Shown: piece by piece, positions 36,001 to 44,764 of the stretch | Layout: the number at the start of each line of letters is the position of its first letter | Position numbering within the stretch: position 1 is the first letter of the stretch | From: Paenarthrobacter nitroguajacolicus | GTDB lineage: Bacteria > Actinomycetota > Actinomycetes > Actinomycetales > Micrococcaceae | DNA: 64,000 bases | Direction of reading: 5' to 3' | Assembly: GCF_007786235.1 (NCBI RefSeq) | Contig: NZ_VNFK01000005.1 | Location: forward strand, 62,001-126,000 | The notes under the pieces: model-generated | Database searches by the model: none | The model's input: the letters and a program-made list of their open reading frames with translations, nothing else | What the model was told of the DNA's origin: nothing | Translations under genes and position numbers: made by a program

Positions 36001-36086
36001 TTCTGCTGGATCATTCGCGTATGCGCTCACGAGGGGTGGAGTATCCGGGCGTTCGGAGACCGCAATGGAGCGATGATCCAGCAGAA
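36001..36086. repeat. Palindromic element B (related to element A)
   Basis: Perfect 14-bp inverted repeats (TTCTGCTGGATCAT and ATGATCCAGCAGAA) bound this 86-bp element. The termini share TGCTGGATCATTC with element A, and the interior shares an ATCCGGGC/ATTCCGGGC segment. It lies upstream of the YbdK-type ligase gene and upstream of the divergent DUF559 gene. Confidence 0.8.
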
Positions 36087-36143
36087 CGGAAGGGGGCACG
36101 CAGCAGCCCTGTCCTCCCTCGCCCTCGTGACGCAGAATGGAGC

Positions 36144-37337
36144 ATGCGGACTTTCGGGGTTGAGGAAGAGCTGCTCATCGTCGATCCTGTGACGGGGGAG
36201 CCCCTGGCCCTCGCTGATGCGCTGCTGGCCGGCCACGATGAGCCCGCGGAGACCGGCCTGAGCCATGAACTGAAGCTGGAGCAGATCGAAACCCAGACCC
36301 GTCCATGCCACACGTACGGCGAGCTCCTGCACCAGATTCGCCGCGGCAGGGCCATGGCCAACCAGGCCGCCCGCCGGCACGGAGCCCGGGTGGCTGCGAT
36401 CGCCACGTCGCCACTTGCCTCGAACACGCACACCACCCCGGATCCTCGGTACGCCGCGATGCTGGACCGCTTCGGGATTATCGCCACAGAGCAGTTGACC
36501 TGTGGGTTCCACGTGCACACGTCGGTGGAGTCACCGGAGGAAGGTGTTGTGGTGCTGGACCACATGCGGGACAAACTCGCAGTGCTCACGGCCCTCGCCG
36601 CCAATTCGCCGTATTGGCGCGGACTCCCCACGGGCTTTGACAGCTACCGCACACAGGCATGGAACCGGTGGCCCACGTCCGGACCCTCATCGGTCTTCGG
36701 CTCGCTGACAGCCTACCGGCGCATCGTGAAGCGTCTCCTGGAAACGGGCGTGATCATGGATGAGGGCATGATCTACTTCGATGCCCGCATCTCCAGGAAC
36801 CACCCCACCGTGGAGGTGCGCGTGGCCGACGTCTGCCTCCGGGCCGAAGACGCGGCACTGGTTGCGGTGCTGGTGCGGGCTTTGGTGGAGACGGCTTCGC
36901 TGGAAATGCTCGACGGCGTCGAGCCCACCTCAGTGCCTACTGCCCTGCTGCGGATGGCGAGTTGGCAGGCCAGCAATTCGGGGTTGCGTGGAGACCTCCT
37001 GGACTTCGGCGATTTCCGTCCCCAGCCGGCGGCGGACGTGGTGTGGGCGCTGGTTGACTACGTGAGTCCCGTGCTGGACGACCAAGGAGAACTCAAACTC
37101 GTCAAAGCCGGGATCGCGGACATTCTGGAGCGCGGCAACGGTGCCCACGAGCAACGCGAAGCGGCGGTGCGATACAGCAACAGGCGGCGCGACGGACACA
37201 GCCAGCCGGGCAGTCCGCCCAACGACGAAGCCCTGGCCGCCGTCGTCGGGCATGCAGCAAGGGTGACTGTGCGCGGTGTCGCCGCTGACGCGCTTAAGGA
37301 CCCCGCTCCGATTCTGACCAGGGTGAGGAGGCCCTAG
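36144..37337 (+). CDS. Carboxylate-amine ligase, YbdK/glutamate-cysteine ligase 2 family
   Basis: The 397-residue protein begins [20 protein letters not shown], the standard start of the GCS2/YbdK family. ATP-grasp-like residues continue through [48 protein letters not shown] and [14 protein letters not shown]. The family shows weak glutamate-cysteine ligase activity, and its physiological substrate is uncertain; Actinobacteria also use MshC for mycothiol. The ATG at 36144 gives the canonical N-terminus, although the ribosome binding site is poor. The 3' end overlaps a convergent membrane-protein gene by four bases. Confidence 0.87.
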   Translation: MRTFGVEEELLIVDPVTGEPLALADALLAGHDEPAETGLSHELKLEQIETQTRPCHTYGELLHQIRRGRAMANQAARRHGARVAAIATSPLASNTHTTPDPRYAAMLDRFGIIATEQLTCGFHVHTSVESPEEGVVVLDHMRDKLAVLTALAANSPYWRGLPTGFDSYRTQAWNRWPTSGPSSVFGSLTAYRRIVKRLLETGVIMDEGMIYFDARISRNHPTVEVRVADVCLRAEDAALVAVLVRALVETASLEMLDGVEPTSVPTALLRMASWQASNSGLRGDLLDFGDFRPQPAADVVWALVDYVSPVLDDQGELKLVKAGIADILERGNGAHEQREAAVRYSNRRRDGHSQPGSPPNDEALAAVVGHAARVTVRGVAADALKDPAPILTRVRRP

Positions 37338-37936
37338 CCTTTCGGCTCTTTCCACGTCATCAGGTAGGCGCCGGTGAGCCCCTCCACCAAGTAGAAACAG
37401 AACGGGGGGATATCCTTCTTGGCCACCAGGATGGCGCCGTAGACGGGTGCGCTGGCCGCCGCCGTGATTCCGATCCATCGTTTCGCGGGCAAAGTCAGCA
37501 GGCTCCCGCCGAGGGCAGCCAACGCCACAACATGCAATCCGGAGTACAGCAGAAACGGCGCGTTGGACCCCCTGCGGTCGGCGAAGCGCTCCAGGTCCGA
37601 AGCCCTCCGGGTGAGGCTGTACACAAAGGGCGGAGCGCCGGCGAGCAGGGCGGCGGCAGCTGCGACTGCCCACTTTTTGCCCTGACGATGCGAAGCGTCC
37701 GTGCCCTGAACCGCGCTCGCGTAGGCTGCGAAACCTACCGGCACTGCCACGGTTCCCGCGGCGGTCAGGTGCTGCCCCACCACCCAACCACGCTGGCCGG
37801 CCTGGAGCATCCGCAGCCGTTCGGCAGCGTCCGGCGTGATGTAAACGCGGCTGACCGGTGAGATGCCAACGAACCACACCACCGTGCCGGCAACGATGAC
37901 CGCTCCGGCACGGCGATACGGATACTTCCCGCTCAT
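37334..37936 (-). CDS. Hypothetical membrane protein
   Basis: I do not recognise a named family for this 200-residue protein. It has about five hydrophobic segments ([97 protein letters not shown]). The short cytoplasmic N-terminus is basic. Spacing suggests an integral membrane protein without an obvious enzyme motif. It lies upstream of metZ on the other transcription unit; the gap to metZ is ten bases on the same strand, but it is downstream of metZ, so read-through is possible. Confidence 0.7.
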   Translation of the reverse strand: MSGKYPYRRAGAVIVAGTVVWFVGISPVSRVYITPDAAERLRMLQAGQRGWVVGQHLTAAGTVAVPVGFAAYASAVQGTDASHRQGKKWAVAAAAALLAGAPPFVYSLTRRASDLERFADRRGSNAPFLLYSGLHVVALAALGGSLLTLPAKRWIGITAAASAPVYGAILVAKKDIPPFCFYLVEGLTGAYLMTWKEPKG

Positions 37937-37946
37937 GGCAGCAAGG

Positions 37947-39155
37947 TTAGACCTGTTTGAGGGCCTTCTCCAGATCCAGGATGAGGTCGTCCACGTCTTC
38001 CAGGCCCACCGACAGGCGGACCACGCCGTCGCTCAGCCCAATCGCCGCACGGCCCTCAGGGCCCATGGCCCGGTGAGTGGTGGTGGCCGGGTGGGTGATG
38101 AGGGACTTGGAATCGCCCAGGTTGTTGGAGATGTCTATGACGCGCAGTCCATCGAGCAGCGCAAAAGCCGCTTCCTTGGCCGAACGCCCAGCGGACGGCG
38201 AGAGCTCGAAGGTCAGCACGGTGCCGCCCGCCTTCATCTGCTTCGCGGCCAGCTCATACTGCGGGTGTGACTTCAACAACGGGTATTTGACCCAGCTGAT
38301 GGCGGGCTGCTGCTCGAGCCACTCCGCGATTTTCAAAGCGGACGCCGAGCTGTGGTTTACCCGGAGGCCGATGGTTTCCAGGCCCTTGGTCAGGACCCAG
38401 GCGTTGAAGGCGGACAGCGAAGGGCCGGTGTGCCGCATGAGCTGCTTGACCGGGCCGTCGATGAACTCCTTGGTGCCCAGGATCGCGCCGCCGAGGACAC
38501 GACCCTGGCCGTCAATGTGCTTGGTGCCCGAATACACGATCACGTCCGCACCCAGCTCGCCGCAGCGCTGCAGCAGGGGAGTGGCAAAGACATTGTCGAC
38601 GACGACGGTCGCTCCGGCGGCATGCGCCAGTTGGCTCACGGCGGCGATGTCCACGATTTCCTGCATGGGGTTGGAGGGAGACTCGAAGAACACCGCAGTG
38701 GTCGGTTCGGAGAGGGCCTCACGCCACTGCTCCAGGTCCGGGCCATCCACGAATACGGTCTCCACACCCCAGCGCGGCAGGATTTCGTTGAGGATCACAA
38801 AGCAGGAACCGAAGAGGGAGCGGGCAGCAACGACGCGGTCGCCGGCAGCCAGCAGCGCACCCAAGGCGGTGAAGACCGCGGACATGCCGGACGCCGTCGC
38901 AAAGCACGCTTCGGTTCCTTCGAGCAGCCGGAGTCGCTCTTGGAAGGTTGCCACGGAGGGGTTGCCGTAACGGGAGTAGACAAAGCGTTCGTCCTCGCCG
39001 GTGAAGGCGCGTTCGGCGGCTGCGGCGGATTCGTAAACGAAGCCGGAGTTCAGGAAAACAGGCTCGGCCGTTTCCTGGAAATTGGTGCGGTCAAGGCCAC
39101 CTCGGACGGCCTGGGTGTCTGGGCTCCAGCCGGCGGCGTCGGGATTGAAAGTCAC
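37947..39155 (-). CDS. metZ: O-succinylhomoserine (or O-acetylhomoserine) sulfhydrylase
   Basis: The 402-residue protein is a Cys/Met-metabolism PLP enzyme, with the cofactor Lys212 in VYSGTKHIDGQGRVLGG and SRYGNPSVATFQERLRLLEG near the N-terminus. The phrase AEPVFLNSGFVYESAAAAE and overall length fit MetZ, which joins sulfide to activated homoserine. Specificity for the acetyl or succinyl ester cannot be settled by eye. The GTG start abuts the rhodanese stop with no gap. A SAM-IV riboswitch controls the operon, which fits direct methionine-pathway feedback. Confidence 0.9.
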   Translation of the reverse strand: MTFNPDAAGWSPDTQAVRGGLDRTNFQETAEPVFLNSGFVYESAAAAERAFTGEDERFVYSRYGNPSVATFQERLRLLEGTEACFATASGMSAVFTALGALLAAGDRVVAARSLFGSCFVILNEILPRWGVETVFVDGPDLEQWREALSEPTTAVFFESPSNPMQEIVDIAAVSQLAHAAGATVVVDNVFATPLLQRCGELGADVIVYSGTKHIDGQGRVLGGAILGTKEFIDGPVKQLMRHTGPSLSAFNAWVLTKGLETIGLRVNHSSASALKIAEWLEQQPAISWVKYPLLKSHPQYELAAKQMKAGGTVLTFELSPSAGRSAKEAAFALLDGLRVIDISNNLGDSKSLITHPATTTHRAMGPEGRAAIGLSDGVVRLSVGLEDVDDLILDLEKALKQV

Positions 39156-39566
39156 TTACTCGGTCCCCAGGTTCGTCGGCAGGCCACGGTTCTTCCAACC
39201 ATTCACAGTTCGCTCGCCGTAACGGTCCGGTTCGCCTTCAAAACCCTCAAGGACGTTGTAGGCGGTGAAGCCGGCCTGCGTTGCGGCGATGGCAGCGGAA
39301 ATGGAACGCTGCCCGGAGCGGCACAGGAAGACCAGTTCAACGTCGTCGCCCTCGGGGGCTTGCAGCTGAAGGTCCTCGATGAAGCGGGAGTTCGGAACCC
39401 CGCCTGCGAGGTTCCACTGGATGAACAGGGGATCGTTCTCGGTGGCTTTGGTGTCCGGGATGCCGATGTGGGCCCATTCGCCCTCGGTACGGACATCCAC
39501 CAGGATGGCGCCTTCTTCAAGCTTCGCCCACGCGTCCTGCGGGGTCAGGTCACCTGCGTAGCTCAT
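39156..39566 (-). CDS. Rhodanese-like domain protein
   Basis: This 136-residue single-domain rhodanese has VDVRTEGEWAHIGIPD in the CH2A region and the active-site loop FLCRSGQRS with the persulfide-forming Cys. It probably carries or delivers sulfane sulfur. The location between DUF1737 and metZ suggests that it hands sulfur to homocysteine synthesis. It overlaps the DUF1737 gene by four bases and abuts metZ. Confidence 0.92.
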   Translation of the reverse strand: MSYAGDLTPQDAWAKLEEGAILVDVRTEGEWAHIGIPDTKATENDPLFIQWNLAGGVPNSRFIEDLQLQAPEGDDVELVFLCRSGQRSISAAIAATQAGFTAYNVLEGFEGEPDRYGERTVNGWKNRGLPTNLGTE

Positions 39567-39829
39567 GCGTGGCCCTCGAATGCTTCTTCGTCGTCGTAGT
39601 TCTCCAGCTGGTCAACGGCGTTGGCGACGGCCGCATCGGCGTTGGCGATGGCTGCGGGCAGCACGATGGCCTGCGCGACGATGACGTCCGTTCCGTTGAA
39701 CGTGGCTGCCGGGCTGCCATGGAGCACATAGCCCTCGGCGAGGGAGTTGTGGATACGTTCGCAAAAATCACGATTGTCCGGGCCCGTAATCAGGCGGTAA
39801 GAGAGTTTTTCTTCAGTGGGTTCAGGCAT
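39563..39829 (-). CDS. DUF1737 domain-containing protein
   Basis: The 88-residue protein carries DUF1737: YRLITGPDNRDFCERIHNSL, AEGYVLHGSPAATFNG and VIVAQAIVLP. The function of the domain is unknown. GAGGAGC precedes the ATG. It is the first gene behind the SAM-IV riboswitch and is translationally coupled to the rhodanese gene, so it is probably part of methionine or sulfur metabolism. Confidence 0.87.
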   Translation of the reverse strand: MPEPTEEKLSYRLITGPDNRDFCERIHNSLAEGYVLHGSPAATFNGTDVIVAQAIVLPAAIANADAAVANAVDQLENYDDEEAFEGHA

Positions 39830-39845
39830 TGCTGGTGCTCCTCAG

Positions 39846-39956
39846 TCACGCTTGCAGTTCGAGTTGTCGATACGCCGAGTAGTCACCTGAGGCACCCCGC
39901 CGGAGAGAGGGTTGCCGACCAGCAAGTCAGGGCTTTGCGCTGGTACTCATTACTCA
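39846..39956 (-). ncRNA. SAM-IV riboswitch
   Basis: On the minus strand the region shows the SAM-IV aptamer layout: P1 GAGTA...TACTC (39955-39951 with 39881-39877), ATGAGTACCAGCGCAAAGCC, TTGCTGGTCGGCAACCCTC, GCGGGGTGCCTCAGGTGAC, and a 3' segment with GCAAGCG near 39850. The order and conserved bases match actinobacterial SAM-IV motifs found before sulfur genes. The 3' end lies next to the ribosome binding site of the DUF1737 gene, so SAM binding may block translation or transcription. Confidence 0.9.
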
Positions 39957-40040
39957 AGAAAAACGTAACATCCACGGGCATCGGCCTGCACTTGCGGGTG
40001 GCTGCGGGCTCGTCATGTTGCGTAATCGGAGGTGCCGGAG

Positions 40041-41744
40041 CTATTCGCGCCTGAGCGCGCGCACTGCGGCGCCGATGGTGGGGAAGAAATGGTCGGGCGT
40101 GAAACGGGCCGCAGTACCGAGGTGGAGCAGTTTGTCCTTGACAGGCCCTTTGAGCTCGGCGAACACCAGGTCCACGCCCTTTCTGGCAAGCCATTCATCC
40201 AGGGTGACCAGGTCATCCAACGCCGTGGTGTCGATCCCGGTGATGGGTTCGGCGGCGAGAATCACGTGGGAAATGTCGTCTGACGCTTCGTCCGGCGCCT
40301 CATCCAGCTGCTCCCGGACAAACTCCGCCAGAACCTGACCGTTGCCGAAGAAGAGCGGGGCATCAAAACGCAGGATCAGGAGCCCGGGAACACGCTCGCC
40401 GTCGGGGTGCCTCTCGAGATCGTGATAGCCGGGGAGGCCTTCCTCTGCGCCAAGCTCGGTGCGGTACGGATCCCAGGCCCGGCGAACAAAGTCCAGAAGT
40501 GCCAAGGCGATGGCCACCACGATTCCCTGCAGGACACCGACGGTCAGGACGCCGAGGAACGCTGCGAGCATCACCACGGATTCGCTGCGGCTCAGGCTGA
40601 GGAGCCGCCTGACGCCGGCCGGATCCGCGAGGGCGATGGCCGCAGCGATCACGACGGCGGCCAACGTTGCGGACGGCAAGTACTCAGTGACGCCGGGGGC
40701 CAGGAGCATGAAGGCCAGCACCAGCACCGAACCCACCACACCGGTCATTTGGGATTTGGCACCCGCATCCACGGCCACTGGGGTCCTGGAGGTGCTTCCG
40801 GAAACGGGGAAGCCACCCAACAGCCCCGTCGCAGCATTGGCCGCACCGAGCGCCGCCATCTCCCTGTTCCCGGACACTCTCTTGCCTTCCTTTGCCGCCA
40901 GTGTTTGGGACAGGACGCCGGTGTCCGCGAAGGCCATGAGGGCAATGCCGGCGGCGGCGGGCAGCAGGGTGAGGGCATCGGCCCAGCCAAGCCCGCCGAG
41001 CGCGGGCATGGGCAGGCCCTGCGGCAAGATTCCGGTGACCTTGACGTGGTGGTGCAAACCCAAAACCGCGGTGGCAACGCACGAGCCAACCACGGCAAAA
41101 AGCACGCCCGGCACCTTCCACTTCAGGAGTTTCGGGATCCAAATGAGCGCCAACGAACCAACCCCCAGCAGCAGCGCGGCGACGTTGACACCGCCCGTGA
41201 GTATCCCGGTGGTGACCTTCGCCAGCTTCTGCCAGATGTCGCCGTCGGCCTCTATCCCCAGGAAGGCCGGCAGCTGTGAGAGGGCTACCAGCAGCGCGAT
41301 CCCGTTCAGGTACCCCAGCCGGATGGGCTTGGAGAGCAGGCCGGTGATGGTCCCCAGCTTCAGCGCGGAACCCGCCAGCATGATCACCCCTACCAGCACG
41401 GCCAAGAGCCCCGCCAATGCCACGGATTTCTCGCTGCTCCCCGCCGCCAGCGGGATGACCGCCGCTGCGATCAGCGGGGCGAGGGCGGAGTCGGGGCCGA
41501 GGACCAGGATGCGGGAAGGCCCGACGACGGCGTAAACCAGCAAGGGGACCACCGTTGCGTAAAGCCCGGTGACAGGCGGCAGCCCGGCAGCCTGCGCGTA
41601 CGCCATGCCTGCCGGGACCAGCAAGGCGAACAGGGCAGCACCCGCCACGACGTCGTGCCGGAGCCATTCGCGCTTGTATCCCTTGAGCGCCCAGACGCCG
41701 GACAGCCGGTCCTTGGCGGATCGGCGGGCGGTTGGCGCACTCAT
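40041..41744 (-). CDS. SulP family inorganic anion transporter with STAS domain
   Basis: The 567-residue protein has 12-14 hydrophobic segments and SulP signatures (LLVPAGMAYAQAAGLPPVTG, LYATVVPLLVYAVVGPSRIL, GGFPVSGSTSRTPVAVDAGA). A cytoplasmic STAS domain (about 430-560) follows, with LILRFDAPLFFGNGQVLAEF and the ITGIDTTALDDL motif. Substrates may be sulfate, bicarbonate or another anion. Sulfate is attractive next to SAM-IV-controlled metZ but not proven. The ATG at 41744 is the first Met after the poorly coding upstream segment; its ribosome binding site is weak. Confidence 0.9.
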   Translation of the reverse strand: MSAPTARRSAKDRLSGVWALKGYKREWLRHDVVAGAALFALLVPAGMAYAQAAGLPPVTGLYATVVPLLVYAVVGPSRILVLGPDSALAPLIAAAVIPLAAGSSEKSVALAGLLAVLVGVIMLAGSALKLGTITGLLSKPIRLGYLNGIALLVALSQLPAFLGIEADGDIWQKLAKVTTGILTGGVNVAALLLGVGSLALIWIPKLLKWKVPGVLFAVVGSCVATAVLGLHHHVKVTGILPQGLPMPALGGLGWADALTLLPAAAGIALMAFADTGVLSQTLAAKEGKRVSGNREMAALGAANAATGLLGGFPVSGSTSRTPVAVDAGAKSQMTGVVGSVLVLAFMLLAPGVTEYLPSATLAAVVIAAAIALADPAGVRRLLSLSRSESVVMLAAFLGVLTVGVLQGIVVAIALALLDFVRRAWDPYRTELGAEEGLPGYHDLERHPDGERVPGLLILRFDAPLFFGNGQVLAEFVREQLDEAPDEASDDISHVILAAEPITGIDTTALDDLVTLDEWLARKGVDLVFAELKGPVKDKLLHLGTAARFTPDHFFPTIGAAVRALRRE

Positions 41745-41873
41745 ACAGCGATCATTCCGGATGGGGGCTGTTTGCGGAACCCGGAGCAACGCCCAGCCCC
41801 TTCTTTTGTGACGCCGCGGGAGCATAATTGACGCAGTACGACCCCCTGTAACTTCGCATGAAATCAGGTCGCG

Positions 41874-43202
41874 GTGAACGGACAGAGCAGTTCTACACTC
41901 AAGCCCATGCTGCATTTTGGTTGGTTCGTGGGCCACGGTTTCGGAGTCCAGGGGTGGGGGACTCCCGGTTACGCCCTGGGCTACGACTGGAAGAAACCCG
42001 CCCTGTACCAGGAAGCCGTGCGCGCGTTTGAGCGATCCGGACTGGACCTGTTCATCATCGAGGATTCCCTGACCGTCCCGGACACTTATGGCGGCACCGC
42101 CGAGGTTTCTCTGGCCCACGCGTCCTTCGCCCCGAAGCATGATCCGCTCGCGTTGGTCCCATACCTTCTGTCTGCCACGGAGCACTTGGGAATTGTTCCT
42201 ACCGTCAGTGCCTCGTTCTATCCGCCGTTCACAGCGGCCCGGCTGCTCGCTACCCTTCAGCACTTCTCGGAGGGCCAGCTTGGCTGGAACGTGGTCACTT
42301 CCGGCAGCGACCTCGCCGCCCAGAACTACGGACTGGACCAGCAGATTGAACACGACCTCCGGTATGAGAAGGCTGAAGAGTTCGTCGACGTCGTCAGGCG
42401 CCTGTGGCGGAGCTGGGAACCTGGCGCTGTGCTTGAGGATGTTGCCGCCGGCGTGTTCGCGGACCATACCAAGGTGCATCCGATCAACCACGAAGGCGAC
42501 TTCTTCAAGGTTCGTGGTCCACTGAACACGGCACCGCTGCCCGAGGAGCCCGTGCTGGTCCAAGCCGGCGCCTCTCCCCGAGGCAAAGCGTTCGCCGGCG
42601 GTCACGCTGATGTGGCAATTGCGCTCGCCCGCGGCGTTGACGGCATGAAGGCCTACCGGGATTCGATCCGCGCCGAGGCTGCCAAGGCCGGGAGGAACCC
42701 CGACGACGTGAAGGTACTTTTCGTGCTGAAGCCCACCGTTGTTGGTTCTACTGCAGAGGCGGAGGAGCTACGGGCGCAGCGCCGTGAACTCACCCAGCGC
42801 GATATCGACAGCCAGCTCAACTCCATCTCCTACCTGTCCGTGATCGACTTCAAGCGGTTCGACCTCGATGCCCCGCTTCCCGAGCTGAGCACCAACAGCA
42901 ACCAAGGCACGTTGGAACACTTCGCCAAGGCCGCGCCTCCCGGTTCCACGCTGCGCCAGATCCTGCAGGCACGCAGTGGCGGGGCCGGAGACTCGATCAT
43001 CGGCACGGTGGGCGAGATCGCCGACTATCTGGAGGAAACCGGCGCGGCCGTAGGGGGCGACGGCTTCCTCTTCTCCGGCTTTGTCGACCCGGTGACGGTG
43101 CACAGTGTGCTGGACAAGCTCACGCCCGAACTGCGGCGCCGCGGCCTGTTGAGGACGAGTTACGGCAACGGTGGGTTCCGCCAGAACCTTCTGGACTTCT
43201 GA
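41874..43202 (+). CDS. LLM class flavin-dependent monooxygenase (NtaA/SnaA/DszA-like)
   Basis: The 442-residue protein is a bacterial-luciferase-like TIM barrel of the nitrilotriacetate/dibenzothiophene-sulfone monooxygenase group: ERSGLDLFIIEDSLTVPDTY, TEHLGIVPTVSASFYPPFTA, GQLGWNVVTSGSDLAAQNYG, and PVLVQAGASPRGKAFAGGHA. These enzymes use reduced FMN from a separate reductase; none is encoded nearby. Its stop overlaps the ATG of the lyase-like gene (TGATG), so it is the first gene of a coupled trio. The GTG at 41874 is preferred; an ATG at 41907 would shorten it by 11 residues. Confidence 0.86.
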   Translation: MNGQSSSTLKPMLHFGWFVGHGFGVQGWGTPGYALGYDWKKPALYQEAVRAFERSGLDLFIIEDSLTVPDTYGGTAEVSLAHASFAPKHDPLALVPYLLSATEHLGIVPTVSASFYPPFTAARLLATLQHFSEGQLGWNVVTSGSDLAAQNYGLDQQIEHDLRYEKAEEFVDVVRRLWRSWEPGAVLEDVAAGVFADHTKVHPINHEGDFFKVRGPLNTAPLPEEPVLVQAGASPRGKAFAGGHADVAIALARGVDGMKAYRDSIRAEAAKAGRNPDDVKVLFVLKPTVVGSTAEAEELRAQRRELTQRDIDSQLNSISYLSVIDFKRFDLDAPLPELSTNSNQGTLEHFAKAAPPGSTLRQILQARSGGAGDSIIGTVGEIADYLEETGAAVGGDGFLFSGFVDPVTVHSVLDKLTPELRRRGLLRTSYGNGGFRQNLLDF

Positions 43203-44764
43203 TGGCTTCTGCTGAGCCGTTGACGATTGGTACGGCGCCGGTGCGCGCCGTGGACGTGGCTTTGACGGCATCTGATCCGTCGTTTCACGTGAAACTCAAC
43301 CAAGATGCGTTGTCTCTGATCGACCGATCCCGGGCGGTCGTGGAGAAGGCTGCTGCCTCCGGGCAACGGGTCTACGGACTCAACACCCTGCTCGGCTCCG
43401 GCCGGGACACCGCTGTGGAGGAGAAGTCCCTCCTGGCGTACCAAGTCCAAGTGGTCAGGTATCACAACAGCGGAGTCGGCTCGTACCTGGACCGCGCCGC
43501 TGCCCGTGCAGTGATCCTCGCCCGGCTCATCGGATTCAGCCGCGGGGGCTCGGGGGTGCGCCCGGAGACCGCCCTTTTCTATGTCGAACTGCTCAACCGT
43601 GGCGTCATTCCCGCCATCCCGCGCGAAGGCTCGGTGGGCTCATCGGACCTGACCCAGCTTGCCGCCGTCGCCGCTGTTGCCATCGGTGAAGGCCAAGCAT
43701 TAGACGCGTCCGGAACGCTGGTATCGGGCGCCAAGGCGCTGGCCGATGCAGGGCTCCAGCCCTTGGTTCTCGCACCCGGAGAGGCCCTCGCCCTGGTGAG
43801 CGCCAACGCCTACTCGGTAGGTGCCGGAACCCTGGCGTTGCTGCGGCTGCAGCACCTGAGCGAGCTGGCCGACGTCGCACTTTCCCTCTCGCTGGAGACC
43901 ATCGCACGGTACGACGGCGGCGGGAACCTCAGCCCGTTCTCGCCGGCCATCCAGGCGGCCAAGGCGGTGGACGGTCAGCGGGACTCGGCTGCCGTTGTGC
44001 GCCGCCTGTTGAGCAATGGATGGTTGGAGGATGTTCGGCCGGAGGTATCGGTGCAGGATGCGTTGTCATTTCGGGCCGCACCCCAGACGCACGGGGCTTT
44101 CCGTTCCCTGGTGAATCAGCTTGGTGTGGCCCTGGAGGTAGAGCTGAACGGGCGCGGAGACAACCCCTTGGCCGACGTCGAATCCGGGTTGATGGTATCC
44201 GGCGGGAACTTCCAACCCATGCAGTTGGCCCTTGCCTATGAGGGTTTGCGACTGGCTTTGGCGCATGTAGGGATTTCCAGCGAGCGGCGCATTGCCAAGT
44301 TGTATCCGCCGCAGCGCGCCATCCGGGCGAAGCATTTGCAGGGTGCGGCCTCTTCGGCCTCCGGCTTGGCGCAGGAAGAATTGCCCGGGCTGCTCTGGTA
44401 CTCCGCCGCTGGTCTGCTGGCCGAACTGAAGGTCCTGGCAGCACCGGCGACCCTCGGCGCCCCGACACTTTCGGCCGACGTCGAGGACCACTCGACGCTC
44501 GCCCCGCTCGCCCTCCAGCAACTGGAAAAGTCGTTGGACGCCTTGGAAAAGCTCTTGGCAATAGAGGCCTTGACGGCGTCGTATCTGCTGCTCGAAGCGG
44601 GAGCCGCGCAACCGCTCGGGAAGGGGACCGGCGCCGTCGTGGGTCGTTTGGCCGATGTGCTGGCGGACCGGCCGTCGGCGCCTGACCTCGTGGAGCGGGC
44701 GCGGGCCGAACTGCGCGAGGCCGTAGCCCAGGAATTTTTGGAGACAGGGGAGGAAGCGTGGTGA
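43202..44764 (+). CDS. Aromatic amino acid lyase-fold protein lacking a canonical MIO triad
   Basis: The 520-residue protein aligns by motif with histidine/phenylalanine ammonia-lyases: Tyr58 in VYGLNTLLGSG, HNSGVGSYLDRAAARAVILA, GSGVRPETALFYVELLNRGV, QDALSFRAAPQTHGAF and NGRGDNPLADVESGLMVSGG. The segment that normally reads GSVGASGDL and forms the MIO electrophile from Ala-Ser-Gly reads GSVGSSDL here (143-150), one residue shorter and without the glycine. Canonical MIO formation is therefore unlikely. It might use another mechanism, have lost deamination, or be a different lyase or mutase. It is coupled on both sides to the monooxygenase and the cysteine-synthase-like gene. Confidence 0.85.
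   Translation: MASAEPLTIGTAPVRAVDVALTASDPSFHVKLNQDALSLIDRSRAVVEKAAASGQRVYGLNTLLGSGRDTAVEEKSLLAYQVQVVRYHNSGVGSYLDRAAARAVILARLIGFSRGGSGVRPETALFYVELLNRGVIPAIPREGSVGSSDLTQLAAVAAVAIGEGQALDASGTLVSGAKALADAGLQPLVLAPGEALALVSANAYSVGAGTLALLRLQHLSELADVALSLSLETIARYDGGGNLSPFSPAIQAAKAVDGQRDSAAVVRRLLSNGWLEDVRPEVSVQDALSFRAAPQTHGAFRSLVNQLGVALEVELNGRGDNPLADVESGLMVSGGNFQPMQLALAYEGLRLALAHVGISSERRIAKLYPPQRAIRAKHLQGAASSASGLAQEELPGLLWYSAAGLLAELKVLAAPATLGAPTLSADVEDHSTLAPLALQQLEKSLDALEKLLAIEALTASYLLLEAGAAQPLGKGTGAVVGRLADVLADRPSAPDLVERARAELREAVAQEFLETGEEAW

Noticed and set aside
35014..36086. DUF559 gene with flanking palindromes as an insertion sequence
   Set aside because: The encoded protein is not a transposase, the palindromes are each self-complementary rather than a simple terminal inverted repeat pair, and no target duplication is visible.
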